Source of the DNA: Pasteurella sp049670895
Lineage (GTDB): Bacteria > Pseudomonadota > Gammaproteobacteria > Enterobacterales > Pasteurellaceae
Strand: one strand, 5' to 3'
NCBI RefSeq assembly: GCF_049670895.1
Contig: NZ_CP187170.1
DNA length: 64,000 nt
The first letter of the stretch is position 1. Every line of letters begins with the position of its first letter. Under the pieces are notes generated by a model that was not told the DNA's origin, did not search any database, and saw only the letters and a program-made list of their open reading frames with translations. A program made the position numbers and the translations under genes. Shown in pieces: positions 49,243 to 58,397 of this stretch.

Positions 49243-51381
49243 ATGTCCCGTACAATTATCCTTATTCCGATTAGCGCTGGTGTTGGTTTAACGAGCATTA
49301 GCTTAGGTTTAATTCATTCATTGGAGCAAAAGGGTGCCAAAATCGGTTTTATGAAGCCGATTTCTCAACCAAACTCTGGTGAAGACACGATCGACCGTAC
49401 CACCTCTATCGTACGTACTAACACTTCATTAGATACCGCAGAACCTTTCATGTTAAGTGTTGCGGAATCCTTAATCGGTCAAAACCAATCTAATGTAGTT
49501 TTAGAAAAAATTGTTGAAAATCACCAACAACTCACCAAAAACAACGATATTGTCATCGTTGAAGGCTTAATTCCAACTCGCAAACATAGCTATGCAAACA
49601 GCATAAACTATGAAATTGCTCAAGCACTTGATGCAGAAATCATCTTAGTGGCGGCACCTGCCACTGAAAAACCCGCAAAATTAAAAGAACGTATCGAAGC
49701 GGCAGCCTCACTACTTGGTGGGAAAAATAATCCAAACTTATTGGGTGTTGTTATCAACAAATTTAATGCTCCAATTGATGACTCAGGTCGTACTCGTCCT
49801 GATTTAGCTGAAATTTTTGATTCCTTCCAACACACACAAAATCAAGCATCTGAAATTTATCACCTCTTTGAAAGAAGCCCAATCAAAGTGCTTGCTTGCA
49901 TTCCTTGGAGTGCCGAATTGATCGCAACCCGTGCAATCGATCTCGCAAAACACTTAGGTGCAGCCATTATCCATGAAGGGGCAATCAATGAACGTCGTAT
50001 TCGTGGTATCACCTTCTGTGCACGTAACCTCACCAATATGGTAGAACATTTCCGTGTGGGTAGCTTATTAGTCACCTCCGCAGACCGTCCAGATGTCATT
50101 GTTGCCTCATCATTAGCCGCGATGAATGGCGTGGAAATTGCAGGTGTCCTTTTAACGGGTGGCTACAAAATTGATCCACAAATTAATAAATTATGCCAAC
50201 ATGCGATTGAAAGTTCAGGCTTGCCTATTTTCCGTGTTGAAGGTAACACATGGCAAACTGCTCTTGCTCTACAAAGTTTCAATTTAGAAGTGCCAGTTGA
50301 TGACAAAGAGCGTATTGAGAAAATCAAACATTATGTCAGCGAACAAATTGATAGCCAATTCATTGATTCCTTAGTGGCAGCGTCTTCTCGTTTACGTCGT
50401 TTATCCCCACCAGCCTTCCGCTTCCAATTAACAGAACTTGCTCGCCAAGCTAAAAAACGCATTGTATTACCAGAAGGTGATGAACCTCGAACTGTAAAAG
50501 CGGCTGCACTTTGTGCAGAACGTGGCATTGCAGAATGTGTGTTATTAGCCAATCCAGAATCAGTGATGCGTGTGGCTGAAGCACAAGGTGTTCAATTAGG
50601 CAAAGGCATCACCATTGTGGATCCTGTGACTGTACGTGAAAACTATGTCGACCGTCTCGTTGAATTACGTAAAAACAAAGGTATGACAGAAGATTCTGCT
50701 CGTGAGCAATTAGAAGATAATGTGGTCTTAGGCACCATGATGTTAGAAGCCAATGAAGTTGACGGCTTAGTGTCTGGGGCAGTTCATACCACCGCAAACA
50801 CTATTCGCCCACCGATGCAAATTATCAAAACCGCACCAGGTAGCTCCATTGTGTCATCTGTCTTCTTTATGTTGTTACCAGATCAAGTGTTAGTCTACGG
50901 AGACTGTGCCGTTAACCCAGATCCAACCGCAGAACAATTAGCAGAAATTGCTATTCAATCGGCAGATTCCGCTAAAGCCTTTGGTATTGAACCGAAAGTG
51001 GCGATGATTTCTTACTCTACGGGTACTTCTGGTAGTGGTGCGGATGTTGAAAAAGTTAAAGAAGCGACTCGCATTGCACAAGAAAAACGTCCAGACCTCG
51101 TTATTGACGGCCCATTACAATATGACGCTGCCGTTATGGAAGATGTGGCACGTTCAAAAGCACCAAACTCTCCAGTTGCAGGTAAAGCAACCGTCTTCAT
51201 CTTCCCAGACTTGAATACGGGTAATACCACTTATAAAGCGGTACAACGCTCTGCAGACCTCGTGTCTATTGGACCAATGCTACAAGGTATGCGTAAACCA
51301 GTGAACGACTTATCTCGTGGTGCATTGGTTGATGATATTGTGTACACCATTGCATTAACAGCAATCCAAGCGACACAATAA
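49243..51381 (+). CDS. pta: Phosphate acetyltransferase (long form)
   Basis: 712 residues, the long enterobacterial form. An N-terminal DTBS-like P-loop part (PISAGVGLTSISLGLIHSLE), a central DRTGG domain (~220-340), and the C-terminal catalytic domain from ~385 (RIVLPEGDEPRTVKAAALCA, SYSTGTSGSGADVEKVKEAT). Makes acetyl phosphate from acetyl-CoA. 73 bases behind ackA. Confidence 0.98.
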   Translation: MSRTIILIPISAGVGLTSISLGLIHSLEQKGAKIGFMKPISQPNSGEDTIDRTTSIVRTNTSLDTAEPFMLSVAESLIGQNQSNVVLEKIVENHQQLTKNNDIVIVEGLIPTRKHSYANSINYEIAQALDAEIILVAAPATEKPAKLKERIEAAASLLGGKNNPNLLGVVINKFNAPIDDSGRTRPDLAEIFDSFQHTQNQASEIYHLFERSPIKVLACIPWSAELIATRAIDLAKHLGAAIIHEGAINERRIRGITFCARNLTNMVEHFRVGSLLVTSADRPDVIVASSLAAMNGVEIAGVLLTGGYKIDPQINKLCQHAIESSGLPIFRVEGNTWQTALALQSFNLEVPVDDKERIEKIKHYVSEQIDSQFIDSLVAASSRLRRLSPPAFRFQLTELARQAKKRIVLPEGDEPRTVKAAALCAERGIAECVLLANPESVMRVAEAQGVQLGKGITIVDPVTVRENYVDRLVELRKNKGMTEDSAREQLEDNVVLGTMMLEANEVDGLVSGAVHTTANTIRPPMQIIKTAPGSSIVSSVFFMLLPDQVLVYGDCAVNPDPTAEQLAEIAIQSADSAKAFGIEPKVAMISYSTGTSGSGADVEKVKEATRIAQEKRPDLVIDGPLQYDAAVMEDVARSKAPNSPVAGKATVFIFPDLNTGNTTYKAVQRSADLVSIGPMLQGMRKPVNDLSRGALVDDIVYTIALTAIQATQ

Positions 51382-51404
51382 TCAACAAACAAAGATAAAA
51401 ACAC

Positions 51405-51439
51405 ACCGCACTTTGAATCCCCCAAAGTGCGGTCTTTTT
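51405..51439 (+). terminator. pta terminator made of an inverted uptake-sequence pair
   Basis: ACCGCACTTTG...CAAAGTGCGGT followed by CTTTTTTT. Both arms contain the exact 9-base uptake core. Paired uptake sequences used as terminators are well known in Haemophilus. Confidence 0.85.
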
Positions 51440-51721
51440 TTGACATATTTTAAACATGAAACAAACGCTGGGCTCAGCGAATAACATGGTAATTACGCTC
51501 CCCATTTAACAAATAATGTTTACGTTGTTCCTATCTTTCTATTCTGTTTTAGTAGAAACGCAATTCCCAATCACTCTTAACACACTAATAGCTAGCTTAT
51601 TAGATCTGATTTTAACAAGATTGCGGAATGGTGGATGAAGTGCGGTGGATTTTGAAAAAGTTTTTAGACATAAAAATACTCAGGTAAACTGAGTATTTAA
51701 TGTTCTATGATGTCTTAAGGT
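51440..51721. other. pta-cysB convergent gap
   Basis: 282 bases. Contains a further uptake sequence with its AT-rich tail near 51640 and the cysB terminator (AATACTCAG/CTGAGTATT, 51675-51697). No gene seen. Confidence 0.5.
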
Positions 51722-52693
51722 TTAGCGAGTCTCTAGCTCAATACCTTCGAATAATTTTTTTACTGCGGCATTATCACGTAACCCCTCGGCTTTCTCGACC
51801 AATTGTCGAGTTAAATGAGGTGAAAAATATTGAATAAAATCATACATATAATTACGTAAGAACGTGCTATGTTTAAATGCAATTTGCACCGTACTGGAAT
51901 TAAAGAGATGATCCGCATTAATCGAAAGTAAATCTTTATCATCTTTCGTATGTGCCATTGCCGCCATAATTCCTACACCTAATCCTAAACGAACATAGGT
52001 TTTTATCACATCTGCATCCGTTGCCGTGAAGACAATATTAGGCAGAATACCTGCACTGTTAAAGGCATAATCTAAATCAGATACCCCTGTAAAACCAAAA
52101 GTATAAGTCACTAAGGGATATTGACCGAGTTCCTCAATGGTTAAATGTTGACAACTCGCTAAGGGATGATCGGGTTTCACAATAACAGAACGATTCCATT
52201 TATAACAAGGCAATAAAACCACATCATCGAAAAGATATTGTGCTTCTGTGGTAATAGCAAGATCCACTTCACCCGACAATAAGGCATCATAAATTTGTGT
52301 TGGTGATCCTTGGTGAATATGTAAACTCACATCGGGATATTGCTTAGAAAAACGTTCAATCACAGGCGGTAACATATAGCGTGCTTGCGTGTTGGTTGTG
52401 GCAATACGTAACACGCCATGGTTAGGTTGCGTATATTCATTGGCAACCGCTTTGATACTTTGTGTTTTAACTAGCAATTCTCGGGCGATGGAAATAATCT
52501 TCTTTCCAGCAGGGGTAACTGATTTAATATGTTTTCCGTTGCGTTCAAAAATTTCGAGTCCGAGTTCATCTTCTAATAAACGAACCTGTTTACTAATTCC
52601 CGGTTGGGAAGTGTAAAGTGCATTGGCTGCTTCGGTCACATTTAAATTTTGATTCACAATTTCAACAATATAGCGTAACTGCTGGATTTTCAT
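51722..52693 (-). CDS. cysB: LysR-type regulator of cysteine biosynthesis CysB
   Basis: 323 residues from the ATG at 52693, which has GGGAG before it and matches CysB length and start (MKIQQLRYIVEIVNQNLNVT). The helix-turn-helix covers TEAANALYTSQPGISKQVRL; the substrate-binding part has the N-acetylserine/sulfate pocket residues around ATTNTQARYMLPPVIERF near 100 and TYTFGFTGVSD near 200. It should activate the sulfate genes at 22-35 kb when sulfur is short. Confidence 0.96.
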   Translation of the reverse strand: MKIQQLRYIVEIVNQNLNVTEAANALYTSQPGISKQVRLLEDELGLEIFERNGKHIKSVTPAGKKIISIARELLVKTQSIKAVANEYTQPNHGVLRIATTNTQARYMLPPVIERFSKQYPDVSLHIHQGSPTQIYDALLSGEVDLAITTEAQYLFDDVVLLPCYKWNRSVIVKPDHPLASCQHLTIEELGQYPLVTYTFGFTGVSDLDYAFNSAGILPNIVFTATDADVIKTYVRLGLGVGIMAAMAHTKDDKDLLSINADHLFNSSTVQIAFKHSTFLRNYMYDFIQYFSPHLTRQLVEKAEGLRDNAAVKKLFEGIELETR

Positions 52694-52737
52694 ATTCTGC
52701 TCCCTTTTATATATTTGCATACAGCGAAAGTAGAAAA

Positions 52738-53745
52738 TTATTTCTTATAACGCTTACTTAGCTCCGTATAACGTTTAACGGCTTTACGAATTTGATTGGT
52801 TTTTGCCCGACGACGTGGTTTGGTGACATCCAGTTTTGTTTCCACTTCAGGGGGTAACCCAACAAGATCCCTTAAATAATTCACTTGGGTTAAATCCATT
52901 TCTTCCCAACCACCTCGTGGTAACGATTTCATTAATGAAATATTGCCATAACGTGTGCGGATCAAACGGCTGACTTGCACCCCTTGAGATTCCCATAAAC
53001 GGCGAACCTCTCGATTACGCCCTTCCATTAAGGTCACATCAAACCATTGATTGATGCCCACTCCTCCGGCAAACTTAATTTCTTTGAAATTGGCTGGCCC
53101 GTCTTCTAATTGCACACCTTTTTTCAATCGGTGGATCATAGCATCATCCACTTGACCAAAAACTCGCACAGAGTATTCCCGCTCAACTTCACGGCTTGGG
53201 TGCATTAAACGGTTTGCTAACTCACCATCAGTGGTAAACAATAATAAGCCTGAGGTATTAATATCTAAACGACCTACCGCAATCCAACGAGACCCCGTTA
53301 AACGAGGTAAACGATCGAAAACCGTTGCTCGTCCCTCGGGATCATGCCTTGTGCAAAGCTCGCCTTCTGGTTTGTAATACATTAATACACGACAAACCTC
53401 TTTTTGTGCGTGCATCAAATTCACAACATGCCCGTCAATTCGGATCTTAACACCTGACTTCACATCAATACGGTCACCTAAAGTTGCCAGTTTACCGTCC
53501 ACACTCACACGGTTAGCGGCAATCATGGCTTCAATTTCACGGCGAGAACCTTGTCCTGCTCTGGCTAATACTTTTTGTAGCTTTTCCCCTTCAACCTGAG
53601 GCTTTTTCACTGCCGTTTTAACAGGGCTTTTTTCTGCATTGACCGTAGTTGTCACTTTTGTTGTCTTGTGTGTAATGGTGTTTCCACTTTGTTTCTTTTC
53701 AAAGTGCGGTCGATTTTGACGAGAATTTGTCTTCGTTGCTCTCAT
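52738..53745 (-). CDS. rluB: 23S rRNA pseudouridine synthase B
   Basis: 335 residues from the ATG at 53745 (AGAGGAAAT upstream; a start at 53769 is possible). Modifies U2605 of 23S rRNA. A Lys/Thr-rich N-terminal tail of ~50 residues, an S4 RNA-binding domain (KLQKVLARAGQGSRREIEAM), then the catalytic block AVGRLDINTSGLLLFTTDGE with the active-site Asp, and GRNREVRRLWESQGV. An uptake core lies in the tail codons. Confidence 0.95.
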   Translation of the reverse strand: MRATKTNSRQNRPHFEKKQSGNTITHKTTKVTTTVNAEKSPVKTAVKKPQVEGEKLQKVLARAGQGSRREIEAMIAANRVSVDGKLATLGDRIDVKSGVKIRIDGHVVNLMHAQKEVCRVLMYYKPEGELCTRHDPEGRATVFDRLPRLTGSRWIAVGRLDINTSGLLLFTTDGELANRLMHPSREVEREYSVRVFGQVDDAMIHRLKKGVQLEDGPANFKEIKFAGGVGINQWFDVTLMEGRNREVRRLWESQGVQVSRLIRTRYGNISLMKSLPRGGWEEMDLTQVNYLRDLVGLPPEVETKLDVTKPRRRAKTNQIRKAVKRYTELSKRYKK

Positions 53746-53778
53746 ATTTCCTCTTTGTCGCTTTCCCAAGCGTCTATA

Positions 53779-54402
53779 TTAAATAAATGGTGTAATTGAA
53801 CCACTGCCCTCACGTAAAATCACTGGCGTGTCTTCGGTTAAATCCACCACTGTAGTAGGTTCTTGACCGAGATATCCCCCATGAATAATCAAATCAACTT
53901 GGCGTTCTAAACGATCTCGAATTTCCTCAGGATCAGATTGGGTAATGTGTTCTTCTCCTGGTAACATTAATGAACAAGAGAGTATGGGTTCACCCAAGGC
54001 TTTCAATAAATCCAAAGCAATTTGATTATCGGGAACGCGAATACCAATGGTTTTACGTTTTGACGTCATCAAACGACGTGGTAATTCTTTCGTTGCAGTT
54101 AAAATAAAGGTATATCGCCCAGGCGTATTGTTTTTAATTAAACGATAGGCAGTGTTATTCACTAAAGAATAAGTCGATAGCTCAGACAGATCACTACAAA
54201 CTAATGTGAAATTATGATCTTCTGGTAACTGACGAATCCGAACAATGCGATCCATTGCGTGTTTATCACCTATCATGCAACCTAAGGCATAACCCGAATC
54301 CGTTGGATAGACAATCACCCCGCCTTTTTGTAAGATTTCAATAGCTTGATTAATCAATCTCACTTGTGGATTATCAGGGTGAATATAAAAGAATTGGCTC
54401 AT
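53779..54402 (-). CDS. yciO: YrdC/Sua5-like protein YciO
   Basis: 207 residues from the ATG at 54402 (GGGGA upstream), giving MSQFFYIHPDNPQVRLINQA, an almost exact match to the start of E. coli YciO. The YrdC fold is shown by GGVIVYPTDSGYALGC, KNNTPGRYTFILTATKE and REGSGSITPFI. Related to the t6A enzyme TsaC, but its own substrate is uncertain. Next to rluB, as in enterobacteria. Confidence 0.93.
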   Translation of the reverse strand: MSQFFYIHPDNPQVRLINQAIEILQKGGVIVYPTDSGYALGCMIGDKHAMDRIVRIRQLPEDHNFTLVCSDLSELSTYSLVNNTAYRLIKNNTPGRYTFILTATKELPRRLMTSKRKTIGIRVPDNQIALDLLKALGEPILSCSLMLPGEEHITQSDPEEIRDRLERQVDLIIHGGYLGQEPTTVVDLTEDTPVILREGSGSITPFI

Positions 54403-54512
54403 AATCCCCACTCTCATGTAAAAAATGAAGATTAATTATACACAGATTGCCTCAAAGAGGATATTCTTTTTTCATGCCAAAAAATGAGTAAAATCTGATT
54501 GTTATTGCGTTT

Positions 54513-55643
54513 TTATTCATTGATATGACGGCAATCATTTGCTTGTTGCAGTAACTGCCTACTTTCTTTTAAGAATTGATCAGAATAATCACCAAACCAT
54601 GCTTTTACCTGATTAAAGCAATTGATAAAACCTGATTTATCTTTATCTAAGAAAAATTGTAAACTTTCCTGATACGTATTTTTTAAGCTCTCAATAATCG
54701 CCAAATTTTCTGGCTTATCCGCAATAATATCGGCATACAATTCTGGGTCTTGGGCAAACAAACGACCAATCATCACTAGCTCTAAACGATAAATCGGCGA
54801 GGATAACGCCAAAAGCTGAGTCAAGTTCACTGGCTGTTTGGATAAATGTAGCCCGTTTGCAAAGGTGGAAAAATGTCTAAGTGCTTGAATATAGGTCATG
54901 CTTTGATCATGTTCATGGGCATCGACTTGATAAACTTGACTTCCCCAAATTTGCATTTGTGCCAATAGCCACTCGTAACGTTCTGGAAAACGACCATCAC
55001 AACGGACAATCACTTGCTTTGCCATGCTGGCAATGTCTGATCCGAACATGGGGTGCAATCCTAATACCGCCCCTTTATGCACGGCTAACATTTTTTCGAG
55101 GGGTGCACGTTTAATGGAGGTTAAATCCGTGAGGAGCATATTTTCTGTTAAATAAGGCGATAACCGCTCAATGGTCGCCAAAGTTTGAGCAATGGGCACA
55201 GACACGATCACCACATCTGCCCCTTGCAAAATCGCCTCTGCCTTTTCCCAATCATCTCGTTCTAAAATCTCAACCTGATAGCCTGACAATCTGAGATAAC
55301 GTGCAAATAGCCCCCCTAATTTGCCACCGCCCCCCACAATAACGATTTTTTTGATAGCACGATTTACGGTTTTAAAGCCAAATTGATTTTCTCGGGCATA
55401 AGATTCTCGCATCAAACGGCGTAACACATCTTCAATCAGATCCCCTGAAATCCCCAATTGTGCCGCATCAGCTCGGCGAGCTTGTAACATACTGGCTTCT
55501 CGTTCTGGCACATAAATGGGTAAACCATGCTGGTGTTTTACCTCACCGACTTGCTTCACTAAGTCCAAACGTTTGGCAATAAGTTGCAATAATTCACGAT
55601 CTGTGCGATCAATGTTTTCTCTTAATTCTGCTAATGCATCCAT
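54513..55643 (-). CDS. tyrA: Bifunctional chorismate mutase/prephenate dehydrogenase
   Basis: 376 residues. AroQ-type mutase in the first ~90 (MDALAELRENIDRTDRELLQ, EVKHQHGLPIYVPEREASML). Then the NAD-binding dehydrogenase (KIVIVGGGGKLGGLFARYLR near 107, VLGLHPMFGSDIASMAKQV). Makes 4-hydroxyphenylpyruvate for tyrosine. Twelve bases behind aroF, with which it forms the TyrR-controlled operon. Confidence 0.97.
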   Translation of the reverse strand: MDALAELRENIDRTDRELLQLIAKRLDLVKQVGEVKHQHGLPIYVPEREASMLQARRADAAQLGISGDLIEDVLRRLMRESYARENQFGFKTVNRAIKKIVIVGGGGKLGGLFARYLRLSGYQVEILERDDWEKAEAILQGADVVIVSVPIAQTLATIERLSPYLTENMLLTDLTSIKRAPLEKMLAVHKGAVLGLHPMFGSDIASMAKQVIVRCDGRFPERYEWLLAQMQIWGSQVYQVDAHEHDQSMTYIQALRHFSTFANGLHLSKQPVNLTQLLALSSPIYRLELVMIGRLFAQDPELYADIIADKPENLAIIESLKNTYQESLQFFLDKDKSGFINCFNQVKAWFGDYSDQFLKESRQLLQQANDCRHINE

Positions 55644-55655
55644 GACTCGGTCCTT

Positions 55656-56720
55656 TTAATGCTGAGCGTTTCTGTTTTTTAACTGATTGTCCATTTGACG
55701 TAATAATCGATCTGAGGTTTCCCAATCAATACACGCATCTGTAATTGATACACCATATTTCATCTCGGCAAAAGGCTGTTCGGCACTTTGATTGCCCGCA
55801 AACAGATGACTTTCTAGCATTACCCCAATAATCGACTGATTGCCATCAACAATTTGCTGTAACACATCTTCCGCTACGGCAGGTTGACGACGATAATCTT
55901 TATTCGAATTTCCATGACTGCAATCGATCATAATCGCACTTTCTAATCCAGCCTTAACCAACTCTTGTTCACATTGTTGAACAAATTCCGTTTGGTAATT
56001 CGGTGCTTTTCCCCCTCGCAGAATCACATGCCCATCAGGGTTGCCTGCTGTGTGTAGAAGGTTGACCTGCCCTTGCTGGTTAATGCCAATAAAACTATGT
56101 CCCATAGAGGCGGCTTTCATGGCATTAATCGCCGTGGATAAACTGCCATCTGTACCGTTTTTAAAGCCTACTGCCATCGACAAACCTGATGACATTTCAC
56201 GGTGCGTTTGTGATTCTGTTGTTCTTGCCCCAATTGCCGACCAACTAAATAAATCTGCAATATATTGTGGCGTGATAGGATCCAGTGCTTCCGTGGCTAA
56301 AGGTAGCCCAATTTCCGCAAGCTGTAATAAGAGCTGACGAGAAATATGTAAGCCCTTTTCCACATCAAAGGTGCCATCAAGGTTTGGATCATTAATTAAC
56401 CCTTTCCATCCTACCGTGGTTCGAGGTTTTTCAAAATACACTCGCATCACAATATACAACGTTTCTTGTAGTTCATCAGATAAGGCTTTCAAACGCTGTG
56501 CATATTCTAATGCTGCAACAGGATCATGAATAGAACAAGGCCCAATCACAACCAATAAACGTGGATCTTTTTTATGAATGATATTGGCAATATCACGGCG
56601 AGATTGTTCAATTTGCTGACGAAGTGTGTGAGGCAATGGGAGTTTTTCTTTCAATTCTTTTGGTGTAATTAATACTTTCTCACCCACGATGTTGACGTTG
56701 TGAATGCTGTCTTTATTCAT
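55656..56720 (-). CDS. aroF: 3-deoxy-7-phosphoheptulonate synthase, AroF type
   Basis: 354 residues. Condenses PEP and erythrose-4-phosphate at the entry to the shikimate pathway. Motifs LLVVIGPCSIHDPVAALEYA near 53, PRTTVGWKGLINDPNLDGTF near 98, GARTTESQTHREMSSGLSMA, and DCSHGNSNKDYRRQ near 266. Linkage to tyrA and the two TyrR boxes favour the Tyr-sensitive isozyme over AroG or AroH. Confidence 0.94.
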   Translation of the reverse strand: MNKDSIHNVNIVGEKVLITPKELKEKLPLPHTLRQQIEQSRRDIANIIHKKDPRLLVVIGPCSIHDPVAALEYAQRLKALSDELQETLYIVMRVYFEKPRTTVGWKGLINDPNLDGTFDVEKGLHISRQLLLQLAEIGLPLATEALDPITPQYIADLFSWSAIGARTTESQTHREMSSGLSMAVGFKNGTDGSLSTAINAMKAASMGHSFIGINQQGQVNLLHTAGNPDGHVILRGGKAPNYQTEFVQQCEQELVKAGLESAIMIDCSHGNSNKDYRRQPAVAEDVLQQIVDGNQSIIGVMLESHLFAGNQSAEQPFAEMKYGVSITDACIDWETSDRLLRQMDNQLKNRNAQH

Positions 56721-56756
56721 TTTCTTTCCTTAGTCTTTCAAATGTAAAACATAAAC

Positions 56757-56774
56757 TGTAAATAATACATTACA
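56757..56774 (-). promoter_or_regulatory. TyrR-type box 1 upstream of aroF
   Basis: TGTAAA-N6-ATTACA, one mismatch from TGTAAAN6TTTACA, 37 bases from the aroF ATG. Confidence 0.65.
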
Positions 56775-56778
56775 TTGT

Positions 56779-56796
56779 TGTAATGATTAAGTTACA
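56779..56796 (-). promoter_or_regulatory. TyrR-type box 2 upstream of aroF
   Basis: TGTAAT-N6-GTTACA, two mismatches from consensus, 22 bp (about two helical turns) from box 1, the strong box/weak box spacing typical of TyrR targets. Confidence 0.6.
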
Positions 56797-57132
56797 CCAA
56801 ACATTCACAGACTTCAATGAAAAAATCAATGAATTTTTCTCATTCAAAACTTTTCCAAAATAAACCGCACTTTAATTAGGGATTTTGCTATGTCCTTGTT
56901 TTCTAATTGTTAATATTGGAGAGGGAGTAAGAAGTGAGAATTCATTTCAATTAGCTCATCTAAATGAGAATAGTTTTTGTTAAAATTATCTTAAAAATTA
57001 AAGAGTTATATTTAAAATAATGCGAATTCTACTTGCCTATTCTCAATAACATCTATACAATCACCCCCAGTTATAGGTTAAATATCAATCTATTCTTTAC
57101 GATTTCTTAACATTCCAACTAAGGAGTTAGTT
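56797..57132. other. aroF-ftnA divergent region
   Basis: 336 bases without a gene. An uptake core lies near 56863. AATGAGAATAGTTTTTGTTA near 56962 and TAATGCGAATTCTACTTG near 57018 have a loose Fur-box look, which would suit ferritin, but neither is a clear match. AAGGAG stands before the ferritin ATG. Confidence 0.35.
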
Positions 57133-57618
57133 ATGCTGAATAAAAATATTTCAGACAAACTCAATGAACAAATCAATTTAGAATTTTATTCTTCCAATGT
57201 CTATCTACAAATGAGTGCATGGTGTGCACATCACGGCTATCAAGGGGCGGCAGCATTTTTATTACGCCATGCGGATGAAGAAATGGAACATATGCACAAA
57301 TTATTTACTTATGTGAGTGAAACCAGTGGTATGCCATTATTAGGCAAAATCGAAGCCCCGAAAAATGATTACACGTCTTTAAAAGAAATTTTCGAAATTA
57401 TTTTAGAACACGAAAAATTCGTTACCTCAAAAATTAATGAATTAGTTGAAGTCACCTTTGCAAATAAAGATTATTCAACCTTCAATTTCTTACAATGGTA
57501 TGTGGCAGAACAGCACGAAGAAGAAATGTTGTTTAATAGCATTTTAGATAAATTCCAGTTACTCGGTGAAGATGGTCGTTCACTTTACTTCATTGATCGT
57601 GATCTCGCCGTTTTATAA
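57133..57618 (+). CDS. ftnA: Non-haem ferritin, first of a pair
   Basis: 161 residues. Four-helix ferritin that oxidises Fe(II) and stores iron in the cytoplasm. Ferroxidase residues: Glu in NLEFYSSNVYLQMSAWC, Glu/His in ADEEMEHMHKLF, and Glu residues in AEQHEEEMLF. 16 bases before its paralogue; the pair probably forms mixed 24-mers, as proposed for Haemophilus. Confidence 0.95.
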   Translation: MLNKNISDKLNEQINLEFYSSNVYLQMSAWCAHHGYQGAAAFLLRHADEEMEHMHKLFTYVSETSGMPLLGKIEAPKNDYTSLKEIFEIILEHEKFVTSKINELVEVTFANKDYSTFNFLQWYVAEQHEEEMLFNSILDKFQLLGEDGRSLYFIDRDLAVL

Positions 57619-57634
57619 TTAAAGGAGCAATATT

Positions 57635-58135
57635 ATGTTATCGCAAAGTGTGGTTAATCTCTTAAATGATCAAATGAATTTAGAATTTTATTCTTCAAAT
57701 TTATATTTACAAATGAGTGCGTGGTGTGAGCAAAATGGATTCGACGGTACAGCAAAATTTTTAGCTGCTCATGCGGCAGAAGAAATGCAACACATGCGTA
57801 AATTATTTACTTATTTAAATGAAACTGGTGCATTGGCAATCATTCGTGAAATTGAAGCCCCTGCACATCAATACGGATCATTAAAAGAGGTGTTAGAAAT
57901 TACCTATCGCCACGAAAAACTGATCACGGAAAAAATCAATGAATTAGTGGGTAAAACCTTTGAAGAAAAAGACTACTCTGCCTTTAATTTCTTACAATGG
58001 TATGTAGCAGAACAACACGAAGAAGAGAAACTTTTCAGTGGTATTTTAGACAAGCTCAATTTACTCGGTGCGGATGGAAAAGGCCTGTTCTTGATTGATA
58101 AAGACCTCGGTGAATTAGCAAACACAAACGCATAA
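57635..58135 (+). CDS. Non-haem ferritin, second of a pair
   Basis: 166 residues, a close paralogue of the preceding protein with the same ferroxidase blocks (NLEFYSSNLYLQMSAWCEQN, AAEEMQHMRKLF, AEQHEEEKLF). AAGGAG precedes the ATG. A terminator follows. Confidence 0.95.
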   Translation: MLSQSVVNLLNDQMNLEFYSSNLYLQMSAWCEQNGFDGTAKFLAAHAAEEMQHMRKLFTYLNETGALAIIREIEAPAHQYGSLKEVLEITYRHEKLITEKINELVGKTFEEKDYSAFNFLQWYVAEQHEEEKLFSGILDKLNLLGADGKGLFLIDKDLGELANTNA

Positions 58136-58155
58136 TTTGCTCCCCCATATCCGCA

Positions 58156-58182
58156 AAAGGACGTCGTTTGGCGTCCTTTATC
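58156..58182 (+). terminator. Ferritin operon terminator
   Basis: AAAGGACG/CGTCCTTT around TCGTTTGG, with a short T/A tail, 21 bases after the stop. Confidence 0.65.
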
Positions 58183-58189
58183 CCTTTGA

Positions 58190-58288
58190 TTAATAAGTAT
58201 AAGTGCGGTAAAAAAAGAGAAAGATCAAAATACATAACATCACCAAAATTTGGATTAATCGCTTTTTGGTCAATTTTTCTGCGGCCAT
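58190..58288 (-). CDS. Putative 32-residue single-span membrane protein
   Basis: ATG at 58288 with AAGGA ten bases upstream; reads MAAEKLTKKRLIQILVMLCI and then LIFLFF-YRTYTY. A positively charged N-terminus and one ~14-residue hydrophobic stretch fit a small bitopic membrane protein, N-terminus inside. It is divergent from fnr and lies between it and the ferritin terminator. An uptake core overlaps its last codons. Unannotated-type small gene; conservation would decide. Confidence 0.5.
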   Translation of the reverse strand: MAAEKLTKKRLIQILVMLCILIFLFFYRTYTY

Positions 58289-58348
58289 TTTTTATTCCTT
58301 TCCCGTCTATTTAAAAGACTTCTTAAATTTAACATTTAATGGTATTAT

Positions 58349-58362
58349 TTGAGATAGATCAA
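58349..58362 (+). promoter_or_regulatory. FNR-type site upstream of fnr
   Basis: TTGAG-ATAG-ATCAA, one mismatch from TTGATN4ATCAA, 36 bases before the fnr start. Fits autoregulation by Fnr. Confidence 0.7.
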
Positions 58363-58397
58363 TTTTACCCTATTTTCTCGAATTACCAGAGGATTAA

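Noticed and set aside
56960..57035. Fur boxes before the ferritin genes
   Set aside because: Only loose matches by eye; not enough to call a site.
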